Assembly (NCBI GenBank): GCA_001464385.1
Contig: LNFB01000060.1
Span: forward strand, 1-33,403
DNA length: 33,403 nucleotides
Reading direction: 5' to 3'
Source: Deltaproteobacteria bacterium Ga0077550
GTDB taxonomy: Bacteria > Myxococcota_A > Polyangia > Nannocystales > Nannocystaceae
Part shown: one piece after another, positions 1 through 7,787 of the stretch
How the letters are laid out: the number at the start of each line of letters is the position of its first letter
How positions within the stretch are numbered: position 1 is the stretch's first letter
The notes under the pieces: model-generated
Database searches by the model: none
What the model was told of the DNA's origin: nothing
What the model saw: the letters and a program-made list of their open reading frames with translations, nothing else
Translations under genes and position numbers: made by a program

Positions 1-981
1 GAGCCAGAGCGACGTCGCGACTGCGGCGGCGGCGGCGATCGGGGTCTTCCCGCGTCGACGCTGCGCCCGACCGATCTGCGCGCCGACCTCGAGCATGCTG
101 GGCCAGCGCCGCCTGGGCTCGTGTTGCAGCCCGCGTGCGAGGAGGCGCGCGACGACCCGAGGCACGCGCGGCGCCCGGCCCAGCGCGGCCCGCAGCGCGA
201 CACAGAAGGCGTACTGATCCGCGAGCGCGTCGCATGCGGCGCCACCGAGCTGCTCCGGGGCCATGTAGCCGGGCGTTCCGCCGCGGAGGGTCGCGTGGCG
301 CTGCCCTCTGTCGACGCTCGACTGGGTGCCGCCGATGGCCCGGGCGAGCCCGAAGTCGACGAGCTTGGCGCACCCCTTGTCGTCGACGAGCACGTTGCTG
401 GGCTTGAAGTCGCCGTGGACGATCCCGGCCTGGTGCGCGGCGGCAAGACCCCCCGCGACCTGCTCGAACATCGCGAGGATCGCCGTCGGCGGTCGAGCCT
501 CGACCTCGAGCCATCGCTGCAGGGTCACGCCGCAGATCCTCTCCATCACGATGAAGACGCCATCGACCTCGGGCGTACGCCCGAGGTCGAAGACTCGGAC
601 GATGTTCGGATGGGAGACGTGCGCGAGTGCCAACGCCTCGCGCTCGAGGGAGGCGACATCGAGCCCGCTGCGGAGCAGCTTGAGCGCCACATCCCGACTC
701 AGAGCCTGGTCTCGGGCGCGAAACACCTTGCCCATGCCCCCAGAGCCCAGCAGTTCACCCACGACGTAGCGGCCCAGTAGGGGGGCCGCGCGTACGCCGA
801 GGAGGCGTCGCCGCGCCTCCGCGAGCGCGCGTACGGCATCGGCGTCCGGTCGCGGTGACGCGCTCGCAAGGAGCGCCCCGAGGCCGGTCTCGCGGTTGGA
901 CGTGCCCGTCGAACTCGACCGTGCGCCTACACGATCCCCGCCGGATCGCGATCGCCGGGACCCCGCCACGCTCCGCGTCAC
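1..981 (-). CDS. Hanks-type Ser/Thr protein kinase, C-terminus outside window
   Basis: Only the first 327 residues are present. An N-terminal arm of about 67 residues leads into the kinase domain. The Gly-rich loop is GSGGMGKVF (about residues 79-87), the VALK lysine is K101, the catalytic loop is HGDFKPSN with Asp191, the Mg-binding DFG has Asp209, and the APE glutamate is E243. The usual HRD arginine is Gly190. The stretch from ADQYAFCVAL to RRRWPSM is about 35-40 residues shorter than in typical kinases, so the alphaF-alphaG region looks trimmed. A basic RRRGK followed by an Ala-rich hydrophobic run at the window edge suggests a membrane anchor with an extracytoplasmic part beyond it. The GTG start overlaps the stop of the sigma factor gene (GTGA), with AGGAG just upstream, so the two are probably translationally coupled. 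Kinase identity is firm; activity is uncertain. Confidence 0.9.
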   Translation of the reverse strand, partial: MTRSVAGSRRSRSGGDRVGARSSSTGTSNRETGLGALLASASPRPDADAVRALAEARRRLLGVRAAPLLGRYVVGELLGSGGMGKVFRARDQALSRDVALKLLRSGLDVASLEREALALAHVSHPNIVRVFDLGRTPEVDGVFIVMERICGVTLQRWLEVEARPPTAILAMFEQVAGGLAAAHQAGIVHGDFKPSNVLVDDKGCAKLVDFGLARAIGGTQSSVDRGQRHATLRGGTPGYMAPEQLGGAACDALADQYAFCVALRAALGRAPRVPRVVARLLARGLQHEPRRRWPSMLEVGAQIGRAQRRRGKTPIAAAAAVATSLWL

Positions 982-1541
982 CCCTCGCTCCTGGTCAGCT
1001 CGTCCGGCAGGCGGTCCCCCAGGTATGTCCGAAGGTCGCGGCGGGCCCGCGAGAGCCGACTCTTCACCGTGCCCGTGGGCACCCCGAGCACCTCCGAGAT
1101 CTCGACGACAGTGAGGCCCTCCCAGTAGTGGAGCTCGACCGCGATCTGGAAGTCGACGGGTAGCTCGCGCAGCGCGTCGATCAGCGCACGCCCGGCGTCC
1201 TTCGCATCTAGCGCGCTGCCGTGGCTGCGTGTGACCGCGGCGATCGATGTGATCTCCGGGGCGAACTTGGCCTCGCGGTCGAGTCCTCGCAGGGATTCCA
1301 AGAGGACGCGGCGCGCGATGCCGAACAGGAAAGACCGCACCCCCAATTCGGGGCGAAGCCGGTCGCGTGCCTCGAGGCAGACGAGGAAGGTGCGTTGCGC
1401 GAGGTCGTCGGCGCGACTCTCGAGCTTGCTGCGAAAGAACCGGTAGACCGGCCAGAAGTGACTCGCGAGCACCTGCTCGCCCGCGCTGGTGTCGCCCGCC
1501 TGCCAGCGGCGCACAAGTTCGTGATCATCTACGCCATCCAT
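978..1541 (-). CDS. ECF-type RNA polymerase sigma factor
   Basis: The protein is 187 aa, normal for an ECF (group 4) sigma-70 factor that redirects RNA polymerase to a small regulon. Region 2 covers HELVRRWQAGD through the DLAQRTFLVCLEARDR segment, which fits the -10-binding helix (DxxQxxF). Region 4 covers the RELPVDFQIAVELHYWEG segment and the HTH TVVEISEVLGVPTGTVKSRL. I chose the ATG at 1541 because homology to region 2 begins straight after it; the frame stays open for 39 more codons upstream but does not look coding. There is no anti-sigma gene. The next gene, overlapping by 4 bases, is a Ser/Thr kinase. Kinase-linked ECF factors controlled by phosphorylation are an established class, so the same control is inferred here. 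Confidence 0.93.
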   Translation of the reverse strand: MDGVDDHELVRRWQAGDTSAGEQVLASHFWPVYRFFRSKLESRADDLAQRTFLVCLEARDRLRPELGVRSFLFGIARRVLLESLRGLDREAKFAPEITSIAAVTRSHGSALDAKDAGRALIDALRELPVDFQIAVELHYWEGLTVVEISEVLGVPTGTVKSRLSRARRDLRTYLGDRLPDELTRSEG

Positions 1542-1611
1542 CGCGTAGAGGATACCGCGCACACCTGTGATCCGGTGAAACGCTGCGTTGGACCACCGCG
1601 TGGCCGAACGA

Positions 1612-1820
1612 TCACCGAGCCCGTCGCTCCGCGTCCTCGGGCAGCGGCGGCACTCCACGTGACCGCGTGACCCCGGCCTGGCCGATCAACGTCGTCCCGA
1701 TGGGGAACACGAGGCGCAGCGTGCCGTAGAGGGCGAGCCAGGCGATGACCGAGATCGTTCGCGAGCTGCAGCACGGCGGCGAAGCAGAGGGTCGCATCGG
1801 CCCCGCGATTCCAACAGCGG
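1612..1820 (-). pseudogene. Possible frameshifted remnant of a membrane protein
   Basis: This lies in the 295-bp gap between the sigma factor and the M61 peptidase. One minus-strand frame reads ATLCFAAVLQLA with GC-rich third positions. After a frame change it continues as ISVIAWLALYGTLRLVFPIG and ends at a TGA at 1614-1612. Together they look like two adjacent transmembrane segments of one membrane protein with a single-base frameshift between them. Codon third positions switch to G/C in the second frame exactly where the hydrophobic run begins. No start codon or ribosome site stands out and I do not recognise the family. Sequencing error and chance are both possible. Confidence 0.35.
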
Positions 1821-1836
1821 CGTAACTTCGCGCGAG

Positions 1837-3414
1837 TCACCCCCCGGAGACGGTCGTCGCGCAGCTCGCCCGCTCGGCCGGCGTGGTCGCCCCGACGATC
1901 TCCAGCCGCTGCACCGTCGGTCGCCCCGATGCACCGGGCATCGTGACCACGCGGATGCACCCGCCGAAGACGTCCGCGGGCAGCTCGATCGTCTCGCCGC
2001 GCTCGATGTAGCGCAGGACGAGCGGCCCCAGATCGGGCCCACCCGCGGCGACGTACGCCGCTGGGAACGCGGTGGCGGCGTCCGGCGCCCTCGCGCGATC
2101 GGGCGCGGCCCGCAGGCTCGCCTGCATCGCGTGCAGCACGTCGTCGAGGTCACGGGCGCCGGCGGTCGCGGTGCGCAGCTGCTGGTCGACGAGCGCGGCG
2201 AACAGCGGGCCGCGTCGGTACGGGAGCTGCCCGACGTCGGGCACCGTCCAGTAGTCGGCGACGATCCTCGCGTTCGGCTCGTTCTTCACCGGCGAGTTCG
2301 CGTACTCGAGCAGCGCTCGGTTCCACACCGCGACGAAGTCCTCGAGCGTGTAGAGGCCGGCGCGCAGCAGCAGGCGCCACGTGTAGAACTCGGTGAAGCC
2401 CTCGGTGAACCACTTGCCGGACATCTCGAGCTCGGGCGGCGCATCCTGGCCCTCCGCGTCGCCGACCGGCATCCCGCCGAGGCGCTCCGGATTCCAGGTG
2501 TGGAAGTACTCGTGGGCGATGAGGTGGCGCACCGGGTCGATCGGCGCGTCGTCGGACATCATGATCGTGAAGCCGTCCGAGCGACCCGTGCCGCCGAGCG
2601 AGCTGCGGCCGGGCTCGGCGCGCAGCGGCGCGAGCACGATCGTGAACGGCTCGCCGTGCTCGCCCCAGAAGTCGCGCTCCGCGGTGAGGATGGTCCGCGC
2701 CATGTCGACGAAGGTGCGGTGCTCGAAGCCGAAGCCGCCGTGGATCGCGACGTGGATCGGCGCGTCGCCGATCGTCTCGTGGAAGTGCGCGATCGCGGGG
2801 CCGCCGAGCACGATGCTGTTGCGGACGTCGCCGACCACCGCGTGCGCGGGCAGGTGCTCGAGGTCGGACGCGAAGCCGAAGTCCGACGGCGCGCCGACCC
2901 ACGCGAAGCTCGCGGGGCGGTCGGGATCCTCGTGGGGCTCGGCGAACAGCGCCTCGCCGAAGGCGTAGAACCACGTCGGCCGCACGATCGGCGCGAACGG
3001 CTGGCCGTCGGCCGCGGAGGGCTCGTGGTCGTACGCCGACACCACGCGGTAGCGCATCACCAGGTCGGCGTTCGGGTCCGCGTCGACGACCCGCACGGCG
3101 GGGCCGTCCTCGGTGACGGCGCGTGCACCGTCGACCTCGATTGCCTCGACGTGCCGCCACAGCTCGCGCTCGCTCGCCCACTCCTCGGGCAGGTGCACGC
3201 GCGTGCGACCCGACGGATCGCCGGTGAACCGCAGCTCGACCGACAGGCCGGTGAGACCGCCGGTCGCGACGATGGGCGAGAGCCGATATGCGACGCCGGT
3301 CGGCCCCGCGGGCTCGGGCGCGGCCGCGGGCGTCGGCGCGGGGCGGGCACAGGCGAGGACACCACAGGTCAGCACGAGCGTCGGGGACGGGAGCATTCGT
3401 CGCAGCGGGTGCAT
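1837..3414 (-). CDS. M61-family (glycyl aminopeptidase-like) zinc metallopeptidase lipoprotein
   Basis: The protein is 525 aa. The N-terminus has a signal peptide ending in a lipobox (VLAC) followed by an Ala/Pro linker, so it is probably an outer-membrane lipoprotein. An N-terminal beta domain typical of M61 precedes the catalytic region. The zinc motif is HEYFHTWNPERLG with His301, Glu302 and His305. The likely third ligand is Glu338 in WFTEGFTEFY. HEYFH-x-WN plus W-x-x-EG is characteristic of family M61, whose members remove N-terminal Gly or Ala or act as related aminopeptidases. A clear C-terminal PDZ domain, common in the family, was not recognised. The gene is divergent from the dienelactone hydrolase, with only 59 bp between the starts, so they share a short promoter region. 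Confidence 0.88.
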   Translation of the reverse strand: MHPLRRMLPSPTLVLTCGVLACARPAPTPAAAPEPAGPTGVAYRLSPIVATGGLTGLSVELRFTGDPSGRTRVHLPEEWASERELWRHVEAIEVDGARAVTEDGPAVRVVDADPNADLVMRYRVVSAYDHEPSAADGQPFAPIVRPTWFYAFGEALFAEPHEDPDRPASFAWVGAPSDFGFASDLEHLPAHAVVGDVRNSIVLGGPAIAHFHETIGDAPIHVAIHGGFGFEHRTFVDMARTILTAERDFWGEHGEPFTIVLAPLRAEPGRSSLGGTGRSDGFTIMMSDDAPIDPVRHLIAHEYFHTWNPERLGGMPVGDAEGQDAPPELEMSGKWFTEGFTEFYTWRLLLRAGLYTLEDFVAVWNRALLEYANSPVKNEPNARIVADYWTVPDVGQLPYRRGPLFAALVDQQLRTATAGARDLDDVLHAMQASLRAAPDRARAPDAATAFPAAYVAAGGPDLGPLVLRYIERGETIELPADVFGGCIRVVTMPGASGRPTVQRLEIVGATTPAERASCATTVSGG

Positions 3415-3473
3415 CGCAGGTGGCCGAGCCTACCGCAGGCCCCGCGTCCGCGGCTTTGATACGTTCGCCCGCG

Positions 3474-4190
3474 ATGGCGAGCTCCCCGATCGAGACCGTG
3501 ACCTACCGCGACGGCGACGACCTCTTCGACGCGGTCATCGTCCGCCCCGACGCCGCAGGCCCGCGCCCCGCGGTGCTCGTGTGCCCGACGTGGGTGGGCC
3601 GCGACGCCGCGATGGAGGCCCGCGCCGCCCGGCTCGCGGAGCTCGGCTACGTCGGCGCGGCGATCGATCTCTACGGCGTCGGCAAGCGCGGCACGGACAC
3701 CGCGTCGTGCCAGGCGCTCATGCAGCCGCTCATCGCGGACCCCCCGCGGCTGCGTCGCCGACTCGCCGCCGCGTTCGAGGCGGTGCGGGGGCAGGACGGC
3801 GTCGACCCCGATCGCATGGGCACGATCGGCTTCTGCTTCGGCGGGCTGTGCTCGATCCTCACCGCGCGCATGGGCCTGCCGCTGCGCGGCGTCGTCAGCT
3901 TCCACGGCCTGTTGAAGACCGACGCCACGCTGAACGAGCGGGTGCACGCGCGCATCCTCGTGCTCCACGGCCAGGACGATCCGATGGCGCCCCCGGCCGA
4001 CGTCGGCGCGTTCGCGGAGACGATGAAGCGCATCGGGGCCGAGTGGCAGCTGCACGCGTACCCGGGGGTCGTGCACGCCTTCACCAATGCAAACGCGAAC
4101 GATCGTGCGGCCGGCATGGCCTACGACGCGGAGGCGGATCGGCGGTCGTGGGCCGAGATGGTGCGGTTCTTCGGCGAGGTGTTCGCGTAG
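3474..4190 (+). CDS. Dienelactone hydrolase family protein
   Basis: This is a 238-aa alpha/beta hydrolase, close to the usual size of the dienelactone hydrolase family. The nucleophile elbow is GFCFGG with Cys121; family members use cysteine rather than serine here. The acid is Asp168 in HGQDDP and the base is His201 in VVHAFTN, giving the ordered Cys-Asp-His triad. The protein has no signal peptide and should be cytoplasmic. Family members hydrolyse dienelactones or other small esters; the substrate here cannot be read from sequence. The ATG at 3474 is chosen because the first strand (IETVTYRDGDD) starts just after it. It converges on the AraC-type regulator, 33 bp between the stops. Confidence 0.92.
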   Translation: MASSPIETVTYRDGDDLFDAVIVRPDAAGPRPAVLVCPTWVGRDAAMEARAARLAELGYVGAAIDLYGVGKRGTDTASCQALMQPLIADPPRLRRRLAAAFEAVRGQDGVDPDRMGTIGFCFGGLCSILTARMGLPLRGVVSFHGLLKTDATLNERVHARILVLHGQDDPMAPPADVGAFAETMKRIGAEWQLHAYPGVVHAFTNANANDRAAGMAYDAEADRRSWAEMVRFFGEVFA

Positions 4191-4223
4191 GGCCGGCGGA
4201 CCGACCGCGCAGGACACCGAGCT

Positions 4224-5141
4224 TCAGCGAGCCACCCCGCGGTTGCCTGCGGGCTGGTAGCGCGCCCGGAAACCGCCCGGCGATTCGCCCGTGCGCGCGC
4301 GGAAGAACTTGACGAAGTTCGTCGCCTCGGAGAACCCCAGGGCCTCGCCGATCGCCGCCACGCTCGTGGCTTCGTGCACGAGCATGCGCTTGGCCTCGAG
4401 CACGACGCGGGCATCGATCGCTGCCTTCGCCGAGATACCGAGGCCGGCCCGGGCCGCCCGGTCGAGCGTCCGCGCCGAGCACTGCAGCGCGCGGGCGTAC
4501 TCGTCGACGTTGCGGGTCACCCGGAACGAGCGCTCGATCGCGGCCCGGAACGCACGCAGACGATCGGCGTCGGCGGAGCGAGGCTCGGGGCCGTCGCGTC
4601 GAAGCCGAGCGCGTCGCGCGATGTCGATCAGCGTCGCCGCGAGGAGGTGGCGCAGCAAAGAGAACGTGAGCGTCGATGCGTCGTGCGACGCGATCACCTC
4701 CTCGAGGCGTTCCATCGCGCCACGTACGGCGTCGCGATCGTCGTGGTCGATCCGCAGCGCCGGGGGCCAGCCGACATCGTCGAAGAACCCCTCGTGCCAG
4801 GCATCGTTCGCCCGCACCCGCTTGGGCAGCAGGAAGGTCGGTGAGACCAGCAGGGCGAAGCCCTCGACGCCAGGCTCGAGTGCAAACCGATGCACCTGTC
4901 CAGGACGGACGTGAACGAGGGTGCCCGAGGGGCACGCGTGTCGCTCGAAGTCGACCTCGTGGCCGCGAGTGCCGGTCAGGTAGAGCACGAAGATGTGGAA
5001 CTCCATGCGCTCGGGCACGCCCTCGGGCACGAGCCGCACCATCTCGGAGAGCCGACGCATCTCGACTTGATCGAAGCTGCGCCGCGGCTGCCACGCGACG
5101 CGCCGGACCTTCGGCGAACCGGTCTGTCCATTTTTCACCAT
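4224..5141 (-). CDS. AraC-family transcriptional regulator
   Basis: The protein is 305 aa. The N-terminal half is a cupin-like sensing domain (a GTLVHVRPGQVHRFAL strand pattern). The C-terminal about 100 residues carry the double HTH of AraC/XylS proteins: DEYARALQCSARTLDRAA, then SVAAIGEALGFSEATNFVKF and the closing FRARTGESPGGFR signature. The ATG at 5141 is the likely start because the preceding 66 in-frame codons do not look coding. It is divergent from the double SnoaL-like gene at 5338 with a 196-bp gap, the usual layout of an AraC regulator and its target. The inducer is unknown. Confidence 0.92.
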   Translation of the reverse strand: MVKNGQTGSPKVRRVAWQPRRSFDQVEMRRLSEMVRLVPEGVPERMEFHIFVLYLTGTRGHEVDFERHACPSGTLVHVRPGQVHRFALEPGVEGFALLVSPTFLLPKRVRANDAWHEGFFDDVGWPPALRIDHDDRDAVRGAMERLEEVIASHDASTLTFSLLRHLLAATLIDIARRARLRRDGPEPRSADADRLRAFRAAIERSFRVTRNVDEYARALQCSARTLDRAARAGLGISAKAAIDARVVLEAKRMLVHEATSVAAIGEALGFSEATNFVKFFRARTGESPGGFRARYQPAGNRGVAR

Positions 5142-5337
5142 GGTCTGATCCAGAGCATACCTCGCGCATCCACCCGCTCGCCGCCACACTGGGCCGGTGT
5201 TCGAACGCGTGATCACACGAGCCTTCGCCCGCTGACTCTCTCTGGTCGCGTCGATCGTCGCGTCACCGGCATGTGCCGCTGGCGCCGTCGATGGAGCGTC
5301 CGCGACCACCATCCCGTCGAGTCCAGGACAACCTGCC
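5142..5337. promoter_or_regulatory. Divergent intergenic region between araC-type and SnoaL-like genes
   Basis: This 196-bp gap must hold the promoters of both divergent genes. On the minus strand, TATGCT (5159-5154) lies about 12 bases before the regulator start and could be a -10 element, but no convincing -35 was found. A small palindrome centred on TTCGAA lies near 5201. On the plus strand, AGGACA about 8 bases before the ATG at 5338 is a reasonable ribosome site. Control by the adjacent AraC protein is inferred from layout only. Confidence 0.45.
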
Positions 5338-6096
5338 ATGAATCACAAGAGCCAAGTCGAAGCCCTCCTGCGCAGCATCGAGACCGGTGAGCACGGTCCC
5401 GCGGCCGTCATCAACCCCGACAAGTACATCCAACACAACCTCGGTGTGGCCGATGGCCTCGCGGGATTCGGGGCGGTGCTCGCCCAGCTCCCCCCGGGCT
5501 CGGCACGCGCCCGGACGGTGCGCGTGTTCGAGGACGGCGACTTCGTCTTCGCGCACACCGAGTACGACTTCTTCGGGCCGAAGATCGGCTTCGACGTGTT
5601 CCGATTCGAGGACGGCAAGATCGTGGAGCACTGGGACAACCTCCAGACGACTGCGGCGCCGAACCCGAGCCAGCACACGATGATCGACGGGGCCACCGAG
5701 CTCGGCGATCTCGACAGGACCGACGCCCACCGGGCGCTCGTGGCGTCGTTCGTCGACGACGTCCTCGTGCATGGGCGGCTCGACCGGCTCGCCAACTACT
5801 TCGATGGTGACAGCTACGTGCAGCACAACCCGGGCATCGCCGACGGTCTGTCGGGGCTGGCGACCGCGCTCGAGCAGATGGCGGCCAAGGGCATCACCAT
5901 GAGGTACACGCGTGTGCATCGCGTCCTCGCCGAGGGCAACTTCGTGCTCGTGATGAGCGAAGGCGAGTACGGTGGCGTGGCGACGGCGTTCTACGATCTG
6001 TTCCGCGTCGAGGGCGGGAAGATCGCGGAGCACTGGGACACGATCGAGCCGATCCCCGCGCGCGAGTCGTGGAAGAACCCCAACGGGAAGTTCTGA
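5338..6096 (+). CDS. Tandem SnoaL-like (NTF2-fold) domain protein
   Basis: The protein is 252 aa and built from two similar halves. Each has a YIQHNLGVADGL or YVQHNPGIADGL motif, a central barrel with a V-F-x-DGDFVF or VLAEGNFVLV strand, and a closing FRFEDGKIVEHWD or FRVEGGKIAEHWD motif. These are hallmarks of the SnoaL-like/ester-cyclase branch of the NTF2 fold. Single-domain relatives are small cyclases, isomerases or proteins of unknown function; here an internal duplication has put two in one chain. There is no signal peptide, so it is likely cytoplasmic. It is divergent from an AraC-type regulator that probably controls it. Confidence 0.9.
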   Translation: MNHKSQVEALLRSIETGEHGPAAVINPDKYIQHNLGVADGLAGFGAVLAQLPPGSARARTVRVFEDGDFVFAHTEYDFFGPKIGFDVFRFEDGKIVEHWDNLQTTAAPNPSQHTMIDGATELGDLDRTDAHRALVASFVDDVLVHGRLDRLANYFDGDSYVQHNPGIADGLSGLATALEQMAAKGITMRYTRVHRVLAEGNFVLVMSEGEYGGVATAFYDLFRVEGGKIAEHWDTIEPIPARESWKNPNGKF

Positions 6097-6395
6097 TTCG
6101 GCCGCGACAGGCGCCCCAGGGTCGGCCCGCGGCGCGCGGCGAAGACACTCGTGGCGAGCGGGGTTCGAGGCGGAGAAGGCCGACGGCTTGTCTCGCTCGA
6201 CCGCCGTTCGCACCCGCGGGTTGAGCGGCCCCGCGCGCGATTCCCTCGTCGATATCACCGCGATTGCGCGCCCGCTCGAACCCGAACGCGCCCCGCTCCG
6301 ATCCGCACGCAAACACCGCGTAGCGGCCCCGAGATCGCATTTTCTCAGGCGCTCGCGATGGACAGCACCGCGCCGCCCTCTTCAGAATCCGAGTC
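6097..6395. other. Non-coding gap, nothing recognised
   Basis: These 299 bp lie between the double SnoaL gene and the first plus-strand lipoprotein. I found no convincing coding frame, RNA gene or strong hairpin. It probably contains the terminator of the first gene and the promoter of the second, but I cannot place either. Confidence 0.5.
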
Positions 6396-7733
6396 ATGTC
6401 ACCTCGGATGATCTCCTCGAAGTCCCTGTGGATCTCGTTGCTCCTCGTCGCGTGCGGGGACGATGCCGGCTCGACCAGCGGCACGGACGGCACCGGCAGC
6501 AGCGACAGCACGGGCGGGGGCAGCACGTCGGCGACCTCCGTGGATTCGTCCGGGACGGAGGCGGGCTCGAGCTCGAGCACAGGCACGGCGACCACGCTCG
6601 ACACGAGCACCACCGCGCCCGCGGACACCTCGGGGACCACGACGGCCGACGACACGTCGTCGAGCGGCGGTACGACTACGCAGGATCCGACGACGGGCGA
6701 GTCGAGCACGGCGAACGACAGCAGCTCGAGCACCGGCGTCGCGCCCTTCTGCGGCGATGGCAACATCGATCCGAACGAGGAGTGCGACGACGGGGCCGCG
6801 AACGCCGACGACGCGGGCTGCACCAGCCTGTGCGTGGTCGCGACCTGCGGCGACGCGCTGGTCTACGCGGGTGTCGAGGAGTGCGACGACGCCGGCGAGA
6901 GCGCGACGTGCAACCCCAACTGCAGCGCCGCCGAGTGCGGGGACGCGGTCCTCAACCTCACCGCTGGTGAGGAGTGCGACGACGGCGGCGTGATGCCCGG
7001 TGACTTCTGCGACGGCGCCTGCGTGATCGAGACGCTCACGTTCGAGTTCACCGGCGACGTGCAGTCGATCGCGTTGCCGCCGTGGGCGACCGCCGCACGC
7101 ATCGAAGCGTACGGCGCCCAGGGTGGCGGCAGCCGGTGCTGCGACTCGTCGGTGCAGGACGACGGCGGCCTGGGTGGCTACGCCGTCGGCACGTTCGATG
7201 TCCTCGGCGGCGACACGCTCTACATCCTCGTCGGGGGCGAAGGCGCGACCGAGGGCGGCGGTGGATTCAACGGCGGTGGTGCCGGTGGCCAGTGGGGCGC
7301 GGGTGGTGGCGGCGCGTCGGACGTCCGCCTCGGCGGCCAAGAGCTCAGCGATCGGATCGTCGTCGCCGGTGGTGGCGGCGGCGGCAACTGTGGCTGCCCC
7401 GAGCACGGCGCGGGCGGAGCGGGCGGTGGGCTCATCGGGAACGACGGGGACAACGGCGGCGGCGGCTTCATCCCCGGCGGTGGTGGCACGCAGATGGATG
7501 GCGGGCCCGCGGGCTCGAACCCCGGGGCGGCCGGGGCCCTCGGCGCCGGCGGCAGCAATGTCGGCAGCGACTACCACATCGGCGGTGGGGGTGGCGGCTA
7601 CTACGGCGGCGGCTCGGCCTACGCGGCGGGCGGCGGTGGCGGCTCGTCGTGGATGGGCGAAGGCATCGACGTCGACACGACCGTGGGCGTGCGGGCCGAC
7701 AACGGTCGGGTCACCGTGCGACCGTTGCCGTGA
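6396..7733 (+). CDS. DUF4215-repeat lipoprotein with ALK-type glycine-rich domain
   Basis: The protein is 445 aa. A short signal ends in the lipobox LVAC (C at about residue 20), followed by about 90 residues of Ser/Thr/Gly/Asp low complexity. Cys-rich repeats of the DUF4215/myxococcal type follow (FCGDGNIDPNEECDDG, CGDALVYAGVEECDDA, CGDAVLNLTAGEECDDGG). From about residue 215 the FEFTGDVQSIALPPWA region opens a glycine-rich domain with runs such as GGGGFNGGGAGGQWGAGGGG and a closing SSWMGEGIDVDT. That matches the glycine-rich domain family first known from ALK/LTK receptors and also found in bacteria. It is probably displayed on the cell surface; the ligand is unknown. A second ATG at 6408 is an alternative start. 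The next gene is another lipoprotein, 54 bp downstream on the same strand. Confidence 0.88.
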   Translation: MSPRMISSKSLWISLLLVACGDDAGSTSGTDGTGSSDSTGGGSTSATSVDSSGTEAGSSSSTGTATTLDTSTTAPADTSGTTTADDTSSSGGTTTQDPTTGESSTANDSSSSTGVAPFCGDGNIDPNEECDDGAANADDAGCTSLCVVATCGDALVYAGVEECDDAGESATCNPNCSAAECGDAVLNLTAGEECDDGGVMPGDFCDGACVIETLTFEFTGDVQSIALPPWATAARIEAYGAQGGGSRCCDSSVQDDGGLGGYAVGTFDVLGGDTLYILVGGEGATEGGGGFNGGGAGGQWGAGGGGASDVRLGGQELSDRIVVAGGGGGGNCGCPEHGAGGAGGGLIGNDGDNGGGGFIPGGGGTQMDGGPAGSNPGAAGALGAGGSNVGSDYHIGGGGGGYYGGGSAYAAGGGGGSSWMGEGIDVDTTVGVRADNGRVTVRPLP

Positions 7734-7787
7734 TCGCGCGGCGCAATTCCTCACGGGTTCGCGCGCCTGGGTGCATGACTGCCCACG

